Of a stretch of DNA of 33,909 bases, positions 13,536-21,232 are shown one piece after another (positions within the stretch are counted from its first letter, which is position 1; each line of letters starts with the position of its first letter). Below the pieces are notes generated by a model. That model did not search any database. It was given only the letters and a program-made list of their open reading frames with translations, and was not told the DNA's origin. The stretch lies in the NCBI GenBank assembly GCA_017380615.1, contig JAFODQ010000039.1:1-33909 (forward strand). Direction: 5' to 3'. Position numbers and translations under genes: made by a program. The DNA is from Clostridia bacterium. GTDB lineage: Bacteria > Bacillota > Clostridia > Oscillospirales > Acutalibacteraceae.

Positions 13536-15983
13536 ATGTTTGAAGATAATAAAACACCCAGAAGGTGGTCCCTTGAGGAAATTGATGAGCTTTTGCAGGA
13601 CAGTGGCATGCTTCCCCGTGAGGATAACTCACAGGAGGCTGTTGAAGAGGCTGCCCCAACGCCAAAGGCTCCCACATTCAATCCAAGGCCCACCCGAAAT
13701 GATAATATAGACCATAAAATTATAACCGAAGCTGTAGAAAAATCAGATAGCGTTGCAGAACCGCAGGTCTATGGCAGCATTGTCAGTGAAAAGTACAGAG
13801 AGAAATTTTATAACAGACCCGTTCAGAATATTGAGAAAACCTCAGAGCACCAGTTGGTGCCCGAGGAGGAGCAGAAATATGAGCGTGGAGGCTTTGTTAA
13901 AAAGAAGAGTAATTTCACGCCCACGGCAGAGTTTACTCCTGTGCCGAATCTTGTGCCGGATGATAAGGTTGATGAAAGAACAAAAGTGATTGATGAAGGC
14001 AAAACCAAAACAATTGCACTTCGTTCGCTTGCTGTCACAGATGGTGATGCTCACGATGTAGAAATGCCCGTTGAAGAAGAGGATGCACAGCTTTCCCTTG
14101 AAGGCTTTCACACAGAAGATCCTGTTGAAATTGTGGATGAGAGTCAGGTTGAAGAGGAGCTTGCAAGAAAACGAAAGGCAAAGGTAAACAGCTTTGCAAT
14201 CACAAGTGAAATCAACGATTCTTCTGCAGTAGAAACAGAAAAGAAATATGGTACAGATGAATATCGCACCGTAGATGATAAATTCAAGGTTAAATACTAC
14301 CTTAAAAAGAAGAAAACAGCAGCAAGGCTTGGAATGCTTGCGAGCTTTGCATCCTGCGCTATTCTTGTGTTGGTTTCGGCAATTGCAGCTTCAACGGATA
14401 GTGCTGTTGCACTGATTTTGTTAAGTATAATCTTCACAATTCTACCTGCAGCAATTTGCTTTGAAGCAGTTTTTGATGGCTTGAGGGCGTTCAAGGGCTT
14501 GAATTTCAACAGAAACTCAGGTGCGGTTGTGGCTGTGATAGTAAGTCTTATTCAGTGCGCTGTGCTTCTTTTCACAGAATCACCCTTTGAGTCAGGTGCT
14601 TGTCTTTTTAATGCCTGTGCAGTGCTTTCTCTGGCACTCAATATAACGGGTGAGTACCTTGAAATTAAAAGAATTACAGAAAACTTTAACTTCATTTCCT
14701 CGAAGAAGGATATATATTCAATAGGTCACATTGAAAAAGAAGAAACTGCCTTTGAAATAGGCAGAGGTCTGCTTCTCGATGACCCTGCAGTGCTGCTTTC
14801 ACAGAAAACGCTTTTTCCGAGAAGTTTTATTGAGTTATCAAGAAAGCATTATCCTTCAGATGAATTCAGCAAAAAGCTTGTGCCCATAGGCTTTGTAGCA
14901 TCTTTTGTTGTTGCCTTGATGACACTTCTGATTACAAAGGATATACGAATTGCAATAACCTCCTTCAGTGCAGCGGTATGCATAAGTGTGCCATATTTTT
15001 CATTCTTTGCAGGAAGCCTTGCTATCTCAAAGGTATCAGGAAAGCTTCTGAGTAACGGTGGCATGCTTGCAGGCTGGCAGGCTCACAAAATGTGCGAGGA
15101 ATCAAATGCCGTTGCAGTGGATTCCTGTAATGTTTTTGATGATGAGGGAGGCAATGTTTACGGAATTCATCCGTTCTACGATATACAGATTGATGAAGCA
15201 ATCATCTACACAGCGACTCTTGCTATTGCGTCAGGTGGTCCGTTAGGGAATCTTTTCAAGAGAGTTATTGTTGGTGAGACCTCTCTGTTGCCTCCCGTGG
15301 ATACCCTTGCTTATGAGGATAAGCTTGGCTTGTCGGCATGGATATTCAACAGAAGAGTTCTTGTAGGCAATGAAGATTTGCTTCGCAATCACAATGTTGA
15401 AATTCCAGATACAGCATTGATTCTCAAGCACGTGAGAAAGGGCAGATATCCCCTTTATCTTGCAATTGATGGTAAAGCTGCAGCGGTGTTTATTGTTTCC
15501 TACGATGCAGACCCTGAAAACACAAGGCTCCTGAGAAAAATTGAGAATAACAGTATAACACTTCTCATAAGGTCAGATGATGCAAATATCACAGATGAGA
15601 TGGTTGCAGAAAATCTTGGTGTGCACAGAAGTGGCGTCAAGGTCCTTTCTGCTGTTTCAGGCGATGTATATAAAAGCTATGTAAGAGAAACCACAACAGC
15701 AGCAGATTCGCTTCTTATGCACGATGGAAAGCCGTATAGCTTCCTTTATGCTATCAAGAGTGCAATTTCTCTGGGAGATTTCAGACATCTTCTCAGAACT
15801 CTTCAGATTTGTTCGATGGGGATCGGAATTGCTCTTATTGCGATAATCTCATTTGTTTCTGGCTTTGACAGCGTGAATGCTTTAAGCCTTCTTATCATAC
15901 AGGGCTTCTTCACTGCTGTTGGCAGCTTCCTGATTTCAGGCAGTCACGCCATCAAAAACAGAAAAGGTAAAAAGAAAAGATGA
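13536..15983 (+). CDS. Degenerate P1B-type ATPase-like membrane protein with long acidic N-terminal region
   Basis: The 815-residue protein has a poorly structured, acidic N-terminal region (1-255) that opens with a short motif RRWSLEEIDELL. Four membrane segments follow (about 265-372), a linker, two more (about 448-498), a soluble domain (500-755), and two final segments (about 757-802). This is the layout of heavy-metal P-type ATPases. Sequence echoes include KVSGKLLSNGGMLAG before the phosphorylation site, LSAWIFNRRVLVGNEDLL for the nucleotide domain, and YLAIDGKAAAVFIVSYDADP. The key motifs have changed: DKTGT is VDSCNVF (Asp529 kept, the rest lost), TGDN is IRSDDAN, GDGxND is absent, and the membrane CPC is CISVP. 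It probably cannot cycle as a pump. It ends the par-serS-rlmB operon, 17 bases after rlmB. Its function is unknown; a scaffold or sensor role would be speculation. Confidence 0.8.
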   Translation: MFEDNKTPRRWSLEEIDELLQDSGMLPREDNSQEAVEEAAPTPKAPTFNPRPTRNDNIDHKIITEAVEKSDSVAEPQVYGSIVSEKYREKFYNRPVQNIEKTSEHQLVPEEEQKYERGGFVKKKSNFTPTAEFTPVPNLVPDDKVDERTKVIDEGKTKTIALRSLAVTDGDAHDVEMPVEEEDAQLSLEGFHTEDPVEIVDESQVEEELARKRKAKVNSFAITSEINDSSAVETEKKYGTDEYRTVDDKFKVKYYLKKKKTAARLGMLASFASCAILVLVSAIAASTDSAVALILLSIIFTILPAAICFEAVFDGLRAFKGLNFNRNSGAVVAVIVSLIQCAVLLFTESPFESGACLFNACAVLSLALNITGEYLEIKRITENFNFISSKKDIYSIGHIEKEETAFEIGRGLLLDDPAVLLSQKTLFPRSFIELSRKHYPSDEFSKKLVPIGFVASFVVALMTLLITKDIRIAITSFSAAVCISVPYFSFFAGSLAISKVSGKLLSNGGMLAGWQAHKMCEESNAVAVDSCNVFDDEGGNVYGIHPFYDIQIDEAIIYTATLAIASGGPLGNLFKRVIVGETSLLPPVDTLAYEDKLGLSAWIFNRRVLVGNEDLLRNHNVEIPDTALILKHVRKGRYPLYLAIDGKAAAVFIVSYDADPENTRLLRKIENNSITLLIRSDDANITDEMVAENLGVHRSGVKVLSAVSGDVYKSYVRETTTAADSLLMHDGKPYSFLYAIKSAISLGDFRHLLRTLQICSMGIGIALIAIISFVSGFDSVNALSLLIIQGFFTAVGSFLISGSHAIKNRKGKKKR

Positions 15984-16178
15984 TTATAAATCATCTGCAT
16001 CCTGCACGGGTTTTCCACCGTCAAGGGGCACTCCCGTATAGGACCCGTCTATATCGCTTTTGATTTTGTCGTCGAGAGATTTATAGGCATCAATAACCTC
16101 TTCAAGCTTGCTTTTCTTTGGTTTTTCTTTCATAATATCACCAAAGCTATTGTTTGAAGAATCATTAAATTTATTCAC
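15984..16178 (-). CDS. Small conserved-looking protein ending PVQDADDL
   Basis: A 64-residue, hydrophilic, acidic protein begins with GTG at 16178, with AAGGAA about 5 bases upstream. Its last third reads GSYTGVPLDGG followed by KPVQDADDL. I recall small clostridial hypothetical proteins with a similar GSYTG...QDADDL tail, which is why I keep it despite its size; this is memory, not a search. The stop codon directly abuts the stop of the P-type-ATPase-like gene on the other strand. No membrane segment is present. No function is known to me. Confidence 0.6.
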   Translation of the reverse strand: MNKFNDSSNNSFGDIMKEKPKKSKLEEVIDAYKSLDDKIKSDIDGSYTGVPLDGGKPVQDADDL

Positions 16179-16210
16179 AAAATTCCTTATTTATGAAAGG
16201 ATGTTTCAAT

Positions 16211-17368
16211 ATGCAAAAAGTTCGTTTAGGTATAATCGGCGTGGGCAATATGGGCTCAAGTCACATCAAAAACTATCTTAAGGGTGATATGCCCGAAATA
16301 GAAATCACAGCAGTTGCTGATGTCAAGCCTGACAGATTGGCTTGGGCAAAGGAGCAGCTTCCCGAGGTAAAAGCTTATGCAACTGCAAGTGAGCTTATGG
16401 ATTCAGGGGAGGTTGAGGCAGTGCTTATTGCCACACCACACTATGACCACCCACCACTTGTCATTGAGGCACTTGAAAAGGGTCTTCATGCAATGAGCGA
16501 GAAGCCTGCAGGTGTTTATACAAAGCAGGTTCGTCTGATGAATGAAGCAGCCGATAAGAGTGACAAGAAATTCGGTATTATGTTTAACCAGCGAACAAAT
16601 TGCCTTTACAGAAAAGCAAAAGAGCTTGTTGACAGTAAGGCTTTCGGTGAAATCAAGCGTGTTACATGGATTATAACCGATTGGTACAGAACACAGGCTT
16701 ATTATAATTCAGGTGGATGGAGAGCAACCTGGTCAGGTGAAGGCGGTGGCGTTCTTCTTAACCAATGTCCTCATCAGCTTGATCTCTGGCAGTGGATTTG
16801 TGGTATGCCTGAAAAGATTACTGCAGTTTGCCATGAGGGTAAGTGGCACAATATTGAGGTTGAAGATGATGTTATGATTTATGCCGAGTATCCAAACGGT
16901 GCAACAGGCACATTCATAACAACCACAGGTGATTATCCGGGTACAAACCGTCTTGAAATCACACTTGACAGAGCAAAGCTTATCTGTGAAAACGGTAAGC
17001 TCACAGTATATGAGCTTGAACAGAGCACAGAGGATTACACCAAGAATGCAGAGGAAGGCTTCGGTTCAATCAAATACAATGTTTATGATGCTGAGCTTGA
17101 CGGCAGAAATGACCAGCACGTTGAGGTTATGAATAAGTTTGCTGCTGCAATTCTTCGCGATGAGCCAATGACAGCATCGGGTCAGGAGGGCATTAACGGT
17201 CTCACAATTTCAAACGCAGCATTCCTTTCATCATGGCTTGGTGAAACAGTATCTCTTCCTATTGATGAGGATAAGTTCTATTCTCTCCTTCAGGAGAAAA
17301 TAAACAACTCCACCTTCAAAAAAGAGGTTAAGGAAATTGTGAATGAAAATATGGATTCAACATATTGA
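16211..17368 (+). CDS. Gfo/Idh/MocA-family NAD(P)-dependent oxidoreductase
   Basis: The 385-residue sugar or cyclitol dehydrogenase family member has an N-terminal Rossmann fold with GIIGVGNMGSSH at 7-18. The EKP signature is at 97-99, where Lys takes part in catalysis. The C-terminal alpha/beta domain carries GGGVLLNQCPHQLDLWQW, with His188 and Asp191 as probable active-site residues. The substrate is not decided by these motifs; inositol, glucose or amino-sugar derivatives are all possible. I start it at 16211, 9 bases after AAAGGA, rather than at the ATG at 16193, which overlaps that site. The gene for a surface InlB-repeat protein follows after 16 bases, and no terminator lies between them. 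Confidence 0.92.
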   Translation: MQKVRLGIIGVGNMGSSHIKNYLKGDMPEIEITAVADVKPDRLAWAKEQLPEVKAYATASELMDSGEVEAVLIATPHYDHPPLVIEALEKGLHAMSEKPAGVYTKQVRLMNEAADKSDKKFGIMFNQRTNCLYRKAKELVDSKAFGEIKRVTWIITDWYRTQAYYNSGGWRATWSGEGGGVLLNQCPHQLDLWQWICGMPEKITAVCHEGKWHNIEVEDDVMIYAEYPNGATGTFITTTGDYPGTNRLEITLDRAKLICENGKLTVYELEQSTEDYTKNAEEGFGSIKYNVYDAELDGRNDQHVEVMNKFAAAILRDEPMTASGQEGINGLTISNAAFLSSWLGETVSLPIDEDKFYSLLQEKINNSTFKKEVKEIVNENMDSTY

Positions 17369-17384
17369 TCAGAGTAGGTAAAGT

Positions 17385-18482
17385 ATGAAAAAGAATTTTC
17401 GATTTATTGTAGTTTTAACAGTTTTGTTGTGTCTTGTTTGTGGCTCGGTTACAGCTTTTGCAGAGCCGGATGACACACTTATTACCTTCCCTTCGGGAGA
17501 TTATGGCCCTGTGGAAACAGAAAACTTTGATGATGATAACACTGAGGCACCAACAAAGGAAATTACCACAGAGGATTATATCTATGTGCCAACGGGAGGC
17601 AATTCAGGTGAGGTTTCCACCACACGAAAGCCCTCGGGAGGCAATAACAACAAGCCAAATACCACTAAGAAGCCACCACAGAATAATGAGCGCGAGGAGG
17701 AGAAGCAGACCTCAACAACCGAGGAGGAAAGCTCCACCTTGCCAGAGGGTTCATTTATTGTTTACTTTGAAAGAAACAATGGTACAGAGAGATTTGAATT
17801 GGTACTCAATGAGCCATCTTTAGTTCCTGTTCCACCGGAAGTGACAAGACAGGGATTTATCTTTGATGGCTGGTATGCAGATGCAAAGTTCACTAAAAAG
17901 TGGGATTTTAATAACGACATTGTTGATAAAGAAACAGTTCTTTATGTTAAATGGATTGCAGACCCCAATGCAAAGGTTTACAATGTAACTGTTCAGCCAT
18001 GTACGGGTGGTATAATTGAGGTTAATCCTGCGCAAGCAAGTGTGGGTGAGCCGGTTATGATAACAATTATTCCGGATGAAGGCATGCGCCTCGTTGCCGG
18101 CAGCATCACAATAAACGGTGAAAGCACAGATTTCCTTTATTTCAACATGCCTGCATCAAATGTTGTTGTGGGTGCTCAGTTTGAGGTTGTTCCCGAATTT
18201 GAGACTGTTGAAGAGAAGGAGTCAAAGCTTCCCTTTATAATCGGCGGGATTGTGCTTGTTGTGATAATTATTGCTGTTGTTGTTCTTATTGCTCTCAGAA
18301 GAAGAGATGATTTTTCAGACGACGAGATTGATGAGAACGGAACAGTTATTGATGACGATACAGATAGATCCTGGGTGGATGAATCAATCGTTGTTGAAGA
18401 TGGCTTTAAGGATGGTGAAAGGATAATCGGAAACTATGTTCCCGAGGATGATTTTTTCCCACCTGAGAATGATGAAAATTGA
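17385..18482 (+). CDS. Surface protein with InlB-type (Listeria-Bacteroides) repeat and C-terminal membrane anchor
   Basis: The 365-residue protein has a signal peptide (1-26, ending AFA). An exposed low-complexity region rich in Thr, Glu, Asn and Pro follows (about 30-120), then one InlB B-repeat (about 122-192, with FDGWYADAKFTKKWDF and a final YVKWIAD). A second beta domain is at 198-270, with the NMPASNVVVGAQF ending common in such repeats. A single membrane helix spans 283-304, and a strongly acidic 60-residue tail follows it. There is no LPXTG motif, so the helix is the anchor. These repeats occur on bacterial surface proteins and often mediate binding, but no ligand is evident. AGGTA lies 8 bases before the ATG. 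It is cotranscribed with the preceding oxidoreductase. Confidence 0.85.
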   Translation: MKKNFRFIVVLTVLLCLVCGSVTAFAEPDDTLITFPSGDYGPVETENFDDDNTEAPTKEITTEDYIYVPTGGNSGEVSTTRKPSGGNNNKPNTTKKPPQNNEREEEKQTSTTEEESSTLPEGSFIVYFERNNGTERFELVLNEPSLVPVPPEVTRQGFIFDGWYADAKFTKKWDFNNDIVDKETVLYVKWIADPNAKVYNVTVQPCTGGIIEVNPAQASVGEPVMITIIPDEGMRLVAGSITINGESTDFLYFNMPASNVVVGAQFEVVPEFETVEEKESKLPFIIGGIVLVVIIIAVVVLIALRRRDDFSDDEIDENGTVIDDDTDRSWVDESIVVEDGFKDGERIIGNYVPEDDFFPPENDEN

Positions 18483-18490
18483 TAAAAGGT

Positions 18491-18525
18491 TAACCCCTCG
18501 CACACAATTGCGAGGGGTTACTTTT
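18491..18525 (+). terminator. Intrinsic terminator
   Basis: A 12-bp stem, TAACCCCTCGCA/TGCGAGGGGTTA, with a CACAAT loop is followed by CTTTTAT on the plus strand. On the minus strand it is followed by ACCTTTTAT, so it may also end the converging transporter gene. Confidence 0.85.
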
Positions 18526-18534
18526 ATGAAGATG

Positions 18535-20016
18535 TTATTGATAGTTTATTGCAACCATAAGAAGCATTATGATTGCAGAGAAAATGAATTCGCCGAGGAA
18601 CAGCTTCCAGGTCCATTTAACCCATTTTCCGTAGGAAACATTGATAAGGCCAATTGCAATAATCATAAGACCGTTTGTGGGATATAAGAGGTTTGTGAAA
18701 CCATCTGCAAGGCAGAAAACTGTAACAACGCTTTGCTTTGTAAGACCAATAAGATCTGCAAGAGGAGCAACAAGAGGAATGATAAGAAATGCTTTTGCTG
18801 TGCTGCTGCCAACCACAAATTCAAGAAGTGCAACGATTCCTAATATAAGGAATATCGCAAGATAAGGTGAAATTCCCTGCATCATATTTGAAAAGTGGTA
18901 AAGGATTGTATGCATTATTTTGCCTTCGCTTAAAACATAAGAAATGGCAATAACAAAAAGAATGAGAAGGGCTGCAGGTGATATTGATTTAACACCATCA
19001 ACAAAGGTTTTGGCAATTTCTTTTGGCTTAAGCCCTGTGAGGTGACCTGCAAGAAGGCCGCCTGTTGTGAAGAGGATTGCCATTGCGGGCAGTGAAATTG
19101 CACCACCTGTGCTTAAAACAAAATCAAGGATAATAAACACAACATCAATAAGCATACAGATGAGATATGCCTTTGTGCCTTTTCTTACCTTTTCATCACC
19201 TAAAACCTTCTGAGCATCTTCGAGGGAATATTTTTTTCTGAGCTCAAGGTCTGATTCATAAACAAGAGATTTCTTTGGATCCTTTTCGATTTTTTTGGCG
19301 TAAGTATAAAGGAATAGGAAAAGAACAAGATAAACGCCTATAAATATAATGAATCTCAGCCAGCTGCCTGAGAAAATGTCAAGTCCTGAAAGCTTCTGTA
19401 CTGTAACAACATTGAAGGGATTGAAGGTTGCTGCTGTGAAGCCCCATGCAATTGAGACAATGCTCATGCCAAGACCAACAAGAGAATCCCACCCCAAAGC
19501 CAGGGAAACGGCAACCGCGATGGGGATAAGCGTCAGCGATTCTTCAAGCACACCTGCTGTGGAGCTTAGTGCCATTAAAACAAAGGTAACAATTGCCATC
19601 AGTGTGTATTTCTTGTGGCTGTATTTATTTATGAGCGTTGCCATAATGTATTTGAGGACGCCACATTTTTCAAGAATCAGGAAGGAGCCACCAATAAGAA
19701 TAATCAGCACAACGATAAGTAATCCGGTACCAGCGTGACTACTTGCAAGGCACATTATGGGGGAGAAGAGGATCTTCCACACGGGGAGTCTGTAATCCTC
19801 AAGGATGTGATATGTGCCGTCAATGATTGTTCCGTCAACAACATCATATTCACCGGGAGTGACTGTCTGTGTGAGCACACCAACAACACCCAATATGATA
19901 ACAAGAAGTCCGATAATTGCCGAAACAGTTTTTCCATCAAGCTTGAGAGCTGATTCTGTTTTTTCGCAAGCAGGAGAATCCTGGGAGTTGATGGGTTTGT
20001 TTATTTCCTTGTCCAG
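18535..20016 (-). CDS. YfcC/DcuC-family membrane transporter
   Basis: The protein has about 493 residues and about twelve hydrophobic segments. The pattern (VTPGEYD in the first loop, LSSTAGVLEESLTLIPIAVA, AATFNPFNVVTVQ, and a late FVVGSSTAKAFLIIPLVAPL) is that of the YfcC branch of the C4-dicarboxylate/arginine-type anaerobic carriers. The substrate is unknown; an organic acid, amino acid or peptide are all possible. The start is odd. The only upstream ATG in frame (20067) has no ribosome binding site and lies inside the predicted promoter. The best-placed start after the promoter is CTG at 20016, with AGAGG 9 bases upstream. I therefore give that start with low certainty; the frame itself is not in doubt. 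A terminator at 18491 may serve it. Confidence 0.9.
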   Translation of the reverse strand: MDKEINKPINSQDSPACEKTESALKLDGKTVSAIIGLLVIILGVVGVLTQTVTPGEYDVVDGTIIDGTYHILEDYRLPVWKILFSPIMCLASSHAGTGLLIVVLIILIGGSFLILEKCGVLKYIMATLINKYSHKKYTLMAIVTFVLMALSSTAGVLEESLTLIPIAVAVSLALGWDSLVGLGMSIVSIAWGFTAATFNPFNVVTVQKLSGLDIFSGSWLRFIIFIGVYLVLFLFLYTYAKKIEKDPKKSLVYESDLELRKKYSLEDAQKVLGDEKVRKGTKAYLICMLIDVVFIILDFVLSTGGAISLPAMAILFTTGGLLAGHLTGLKPKEIAKTFVDGVKSISPAALLILFVIAISYVLSEGKIMHTILYHFSNMMQGISPYLAIFLILGIVALLEFVVGSSTAKAFLIIPLVAPLADLIGLTKQSVVTVFCLADGFTNLLYPTNGLMIIAIGLINVSYGKWVKWTWKLFLGEFIFSAIIMLLMVAINYQ

Positions 20017-20050
20017 CTGAACACGCCTCTTTTCTGTGAAATAATATATA

Positions 20051-20079
20051 ATTATACATATATACAATTAGAAATACAA
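20051..20079 (-). promoter_or_regulatory. Promoter of the YfcC-family gene
   Basis: On the minus strand TTGTAT (20079-20074), 17 bases, TATAAT (20056-20051). It is divergent from the trmB promoter, with only 11 bases between the two -35 boxes, so the two genes could be controlled by one bound protein. Confidence 0.6.
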
Positions 20080-20090
20080 GTCTCTTTTGA

Positions 20091-20119
20091 TTGACAAAAC
20101 AACCAATAATACTTATAAT
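20091..20119 (+). promoter_or_regulatory. Perfect consensus promoter of trmB
   Basis: TTGACA (20091-20096), 17 bases, TATAAT (20114-20119). The longer open frame of trmB starts inside this -35 box, so the real start must be downstream, at 20154. Confidence 0.85.
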
Positions 20120-20153
20120 ATCCTTTGGAAAACTGACTATTTTGAGGTGTGTT

Positions 20154-20795
20154 ATGAGAGTTCATAAGAAAAAACACGGTGCAGAGCGTCTTGATGCCTG
20201 CGGAAATATTGTTATAAAGGACCTTAAGGCAGAGGGCAACTCTTCACAGCAGCTTTTTGGTAATGATAAGCCTTTAAGGATTGAAATCGGTTGTGGCAAG
20301 GGCGATTTCATTGTGGGCACAGCTGCAAAGGAGCCTGATGTGAATTTTCTTGCCATTGAAAAAGTTTCAGATGTGCTTGTAACAGCAGCAGAAAAGGTAA
20401 GGGAAAGTGGACTTTCTAATGTGCGTGTGTGCTGTGTGGATGCTAAGGAGCTAACAGAAATTTTCCCACAGGGCAGTATTGACAGAATATATCTTAATTT
20501 CTCCGATCCGTGGCCCAAATCCCGTCACGAAAAAAGAAGGCTTACCTACAGAACCTTTCTTGCAATTTATAAGCAGATTCTCAGACCTCATGGTGCGATT
20601 TATTTCAAAACGGATAACAGAGGACTTTTTGATTTTTCTCTTGAAGAGTTTGAAGCCTTTGGCATAAGGACAGAAAAGCTCACCTTTGACCTTCACAATT
20701 CAGAATATAACGAAGGCAATGTTATGACCGAATATGAGAAACGTTTCTCCTCTATGGGCGTACCCATTAACAGGGTGGAATGTTATTTTGACTGA
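20154..20795 (+). CDS. trmB: tRNA (guanine-N7)-methyltransferase
   Basis: The 213-residue enzyme uses S-adenosylmethionine to make m7G46 in the variable loop of tRNAs. The cofactor loop IEIGCGKGDF lies about 41-50. The family signature YLNFSDPWPKSRHEKRRLTY, with the DPWPK motif, is present, as is YFKTDNRGLFDFSLEEF. The last stretch, TEYEKRFSSMGVPINRVE, is also typical. The start at 20154 has GAGGTG 4 bases before it and lies about 30 bases after the promoter. The gene is monocistronic, with its own terminator. Confidence 0.96.
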   Translation: MRVHKKKHGAERLDACGNIVIKDLKAEGNSSQQLFGNDKPLRIEIGCGKGDFIVGTAAKEPDVNFLAIEKVSDVLVTAAEKVRESGLSNVRVCCVDAKELTEIFPQGSIDRIYLNFSDPWPKSRHEKRRLTYRTFLAIYKQILRPHGAIYFKTDNRGLFDFSLEEFEAFGIRTEKLTFDLHNSEYNEGNVMTEYEKRFSSMGVPINRVECYFD

Positions 20796-20800
20796 AACAA

Positions 20801-20836
20801 AAGAACCTGAAGCAGAAGCTTCAGGTTCTTTTTTCT
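20801..20836 (+). terminator. Terminator of trmB
   Basis: A perfect 13-bp stem, AAGAACCTGAAGC/GCTTCAGGTTCTT, with an AGAA loop is followed by a run of T. Confidence 0.95.
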
Positions 20837-20852
20837 TAATGCTTTTTTAGGT

Positions 20853-20880
20853 AAAAAAATAGCCACCCTTTTGGGTGGTT
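20853..20880 (-). terminator. Terminator of the 5S rRNA gene
   Basis: On the minus strand AACCACCC pairs with GGGTGGCT around an AAAA loop and is followed by T7, 12 bases after the 5S 3' end. Confidence 0.9.
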
Positions 20881-20891
20881 ACTTTGTTTGT

Positions 20892-21007
20892 GTCGGCATC
20901 GCCCTATTTTCCCAAGCGGCTTCCCACTAAGTATCTTCGGCGCGGTTGAGCTTAACTACCGTGTTCGGGATGGGAACGGGTGGACCCTCAACGCCATCAA
21001 CACCGAC
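20892..21007 (-). rRNA. rrf: 5S ribosomal RNA, stand-alone
   Basis: The minus strand carries a 116-base 5S rRNA. The hallmark stretch CCCGTTCCCATCCCGAACAC is followed by GGTAGTTAAGC, and the tail CGATGCCGAC pairs with the 5' end GTCGGTGT to form helix I. The ends are set by that helix and may be off by one or two bases. No 16S or 23S gene is adjacent: the next gene upstream is a plus-strand sugar kinase at 21233. It has its own promoter and terminator, so it is transcribed alone. Confidence 0.96.
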
Positions 21008-21043
21008 TGCGAAGAACTGTTCGTCCTCCGAAGAACAGGACTA

Positions 21044-21071
21044 ATTATAACACAAAGAAAAATAAAGTCAA
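21044..21071 (-). promoter_or_regulatory. Strong rRNA-type promoter of the lone 5S gene
   Basis: On the minus strand TTGACT (21071-21066), 16 bases, TATAAT (21049-21044), with TGT before the -10 box. Dense A and T tracts lie just upstream of the -35, as in UP elements of rRNA promoters. The ~30-base leader can form a CTGTTC/GAACAG hairpin. Confidence 0.75.
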
Positions 21072-21163
21072 TAGTTTTTTTGAAAAATTTTTTAAAAAAA
21101 TCATTGGTTTTAAATGTTCAATACATAGTACTAAAATTTGTGCAACTTTTTGGGGATTAAATG

Positions 21164-21192
21164 TTGATTATTACCATAAAATAGTGCATAAT
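21164..21192 (+). promoter_or_regulatory. Promoter of the FGGY kinase gene
   Basis: TTGATT (21164-21169), 17 bases, CATAAT (21187-21192). The expected transcript start is near 21199, leaving a leader of about 34 bases with GGAGG. I see no obvious operator. Confidence 0.5.
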
Positions 21193-21232
21193 TAAAATGT
21201 ATATTTGTGGAATAATGTATGGAGGAACAAAT

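Noticed and set aside
9300-16200. parS sites near parA-parB
   Set aside because: I looked for TGTTTCACGTGAAACA-like palindromes and noticed none; a full search with mismatches was not possible by eye.
20091-20153. Upstream extension of trmB to 20091
   Set aside because: It starts with the TTG of the -35 box, and the real start at 20154 has GAGGTG.
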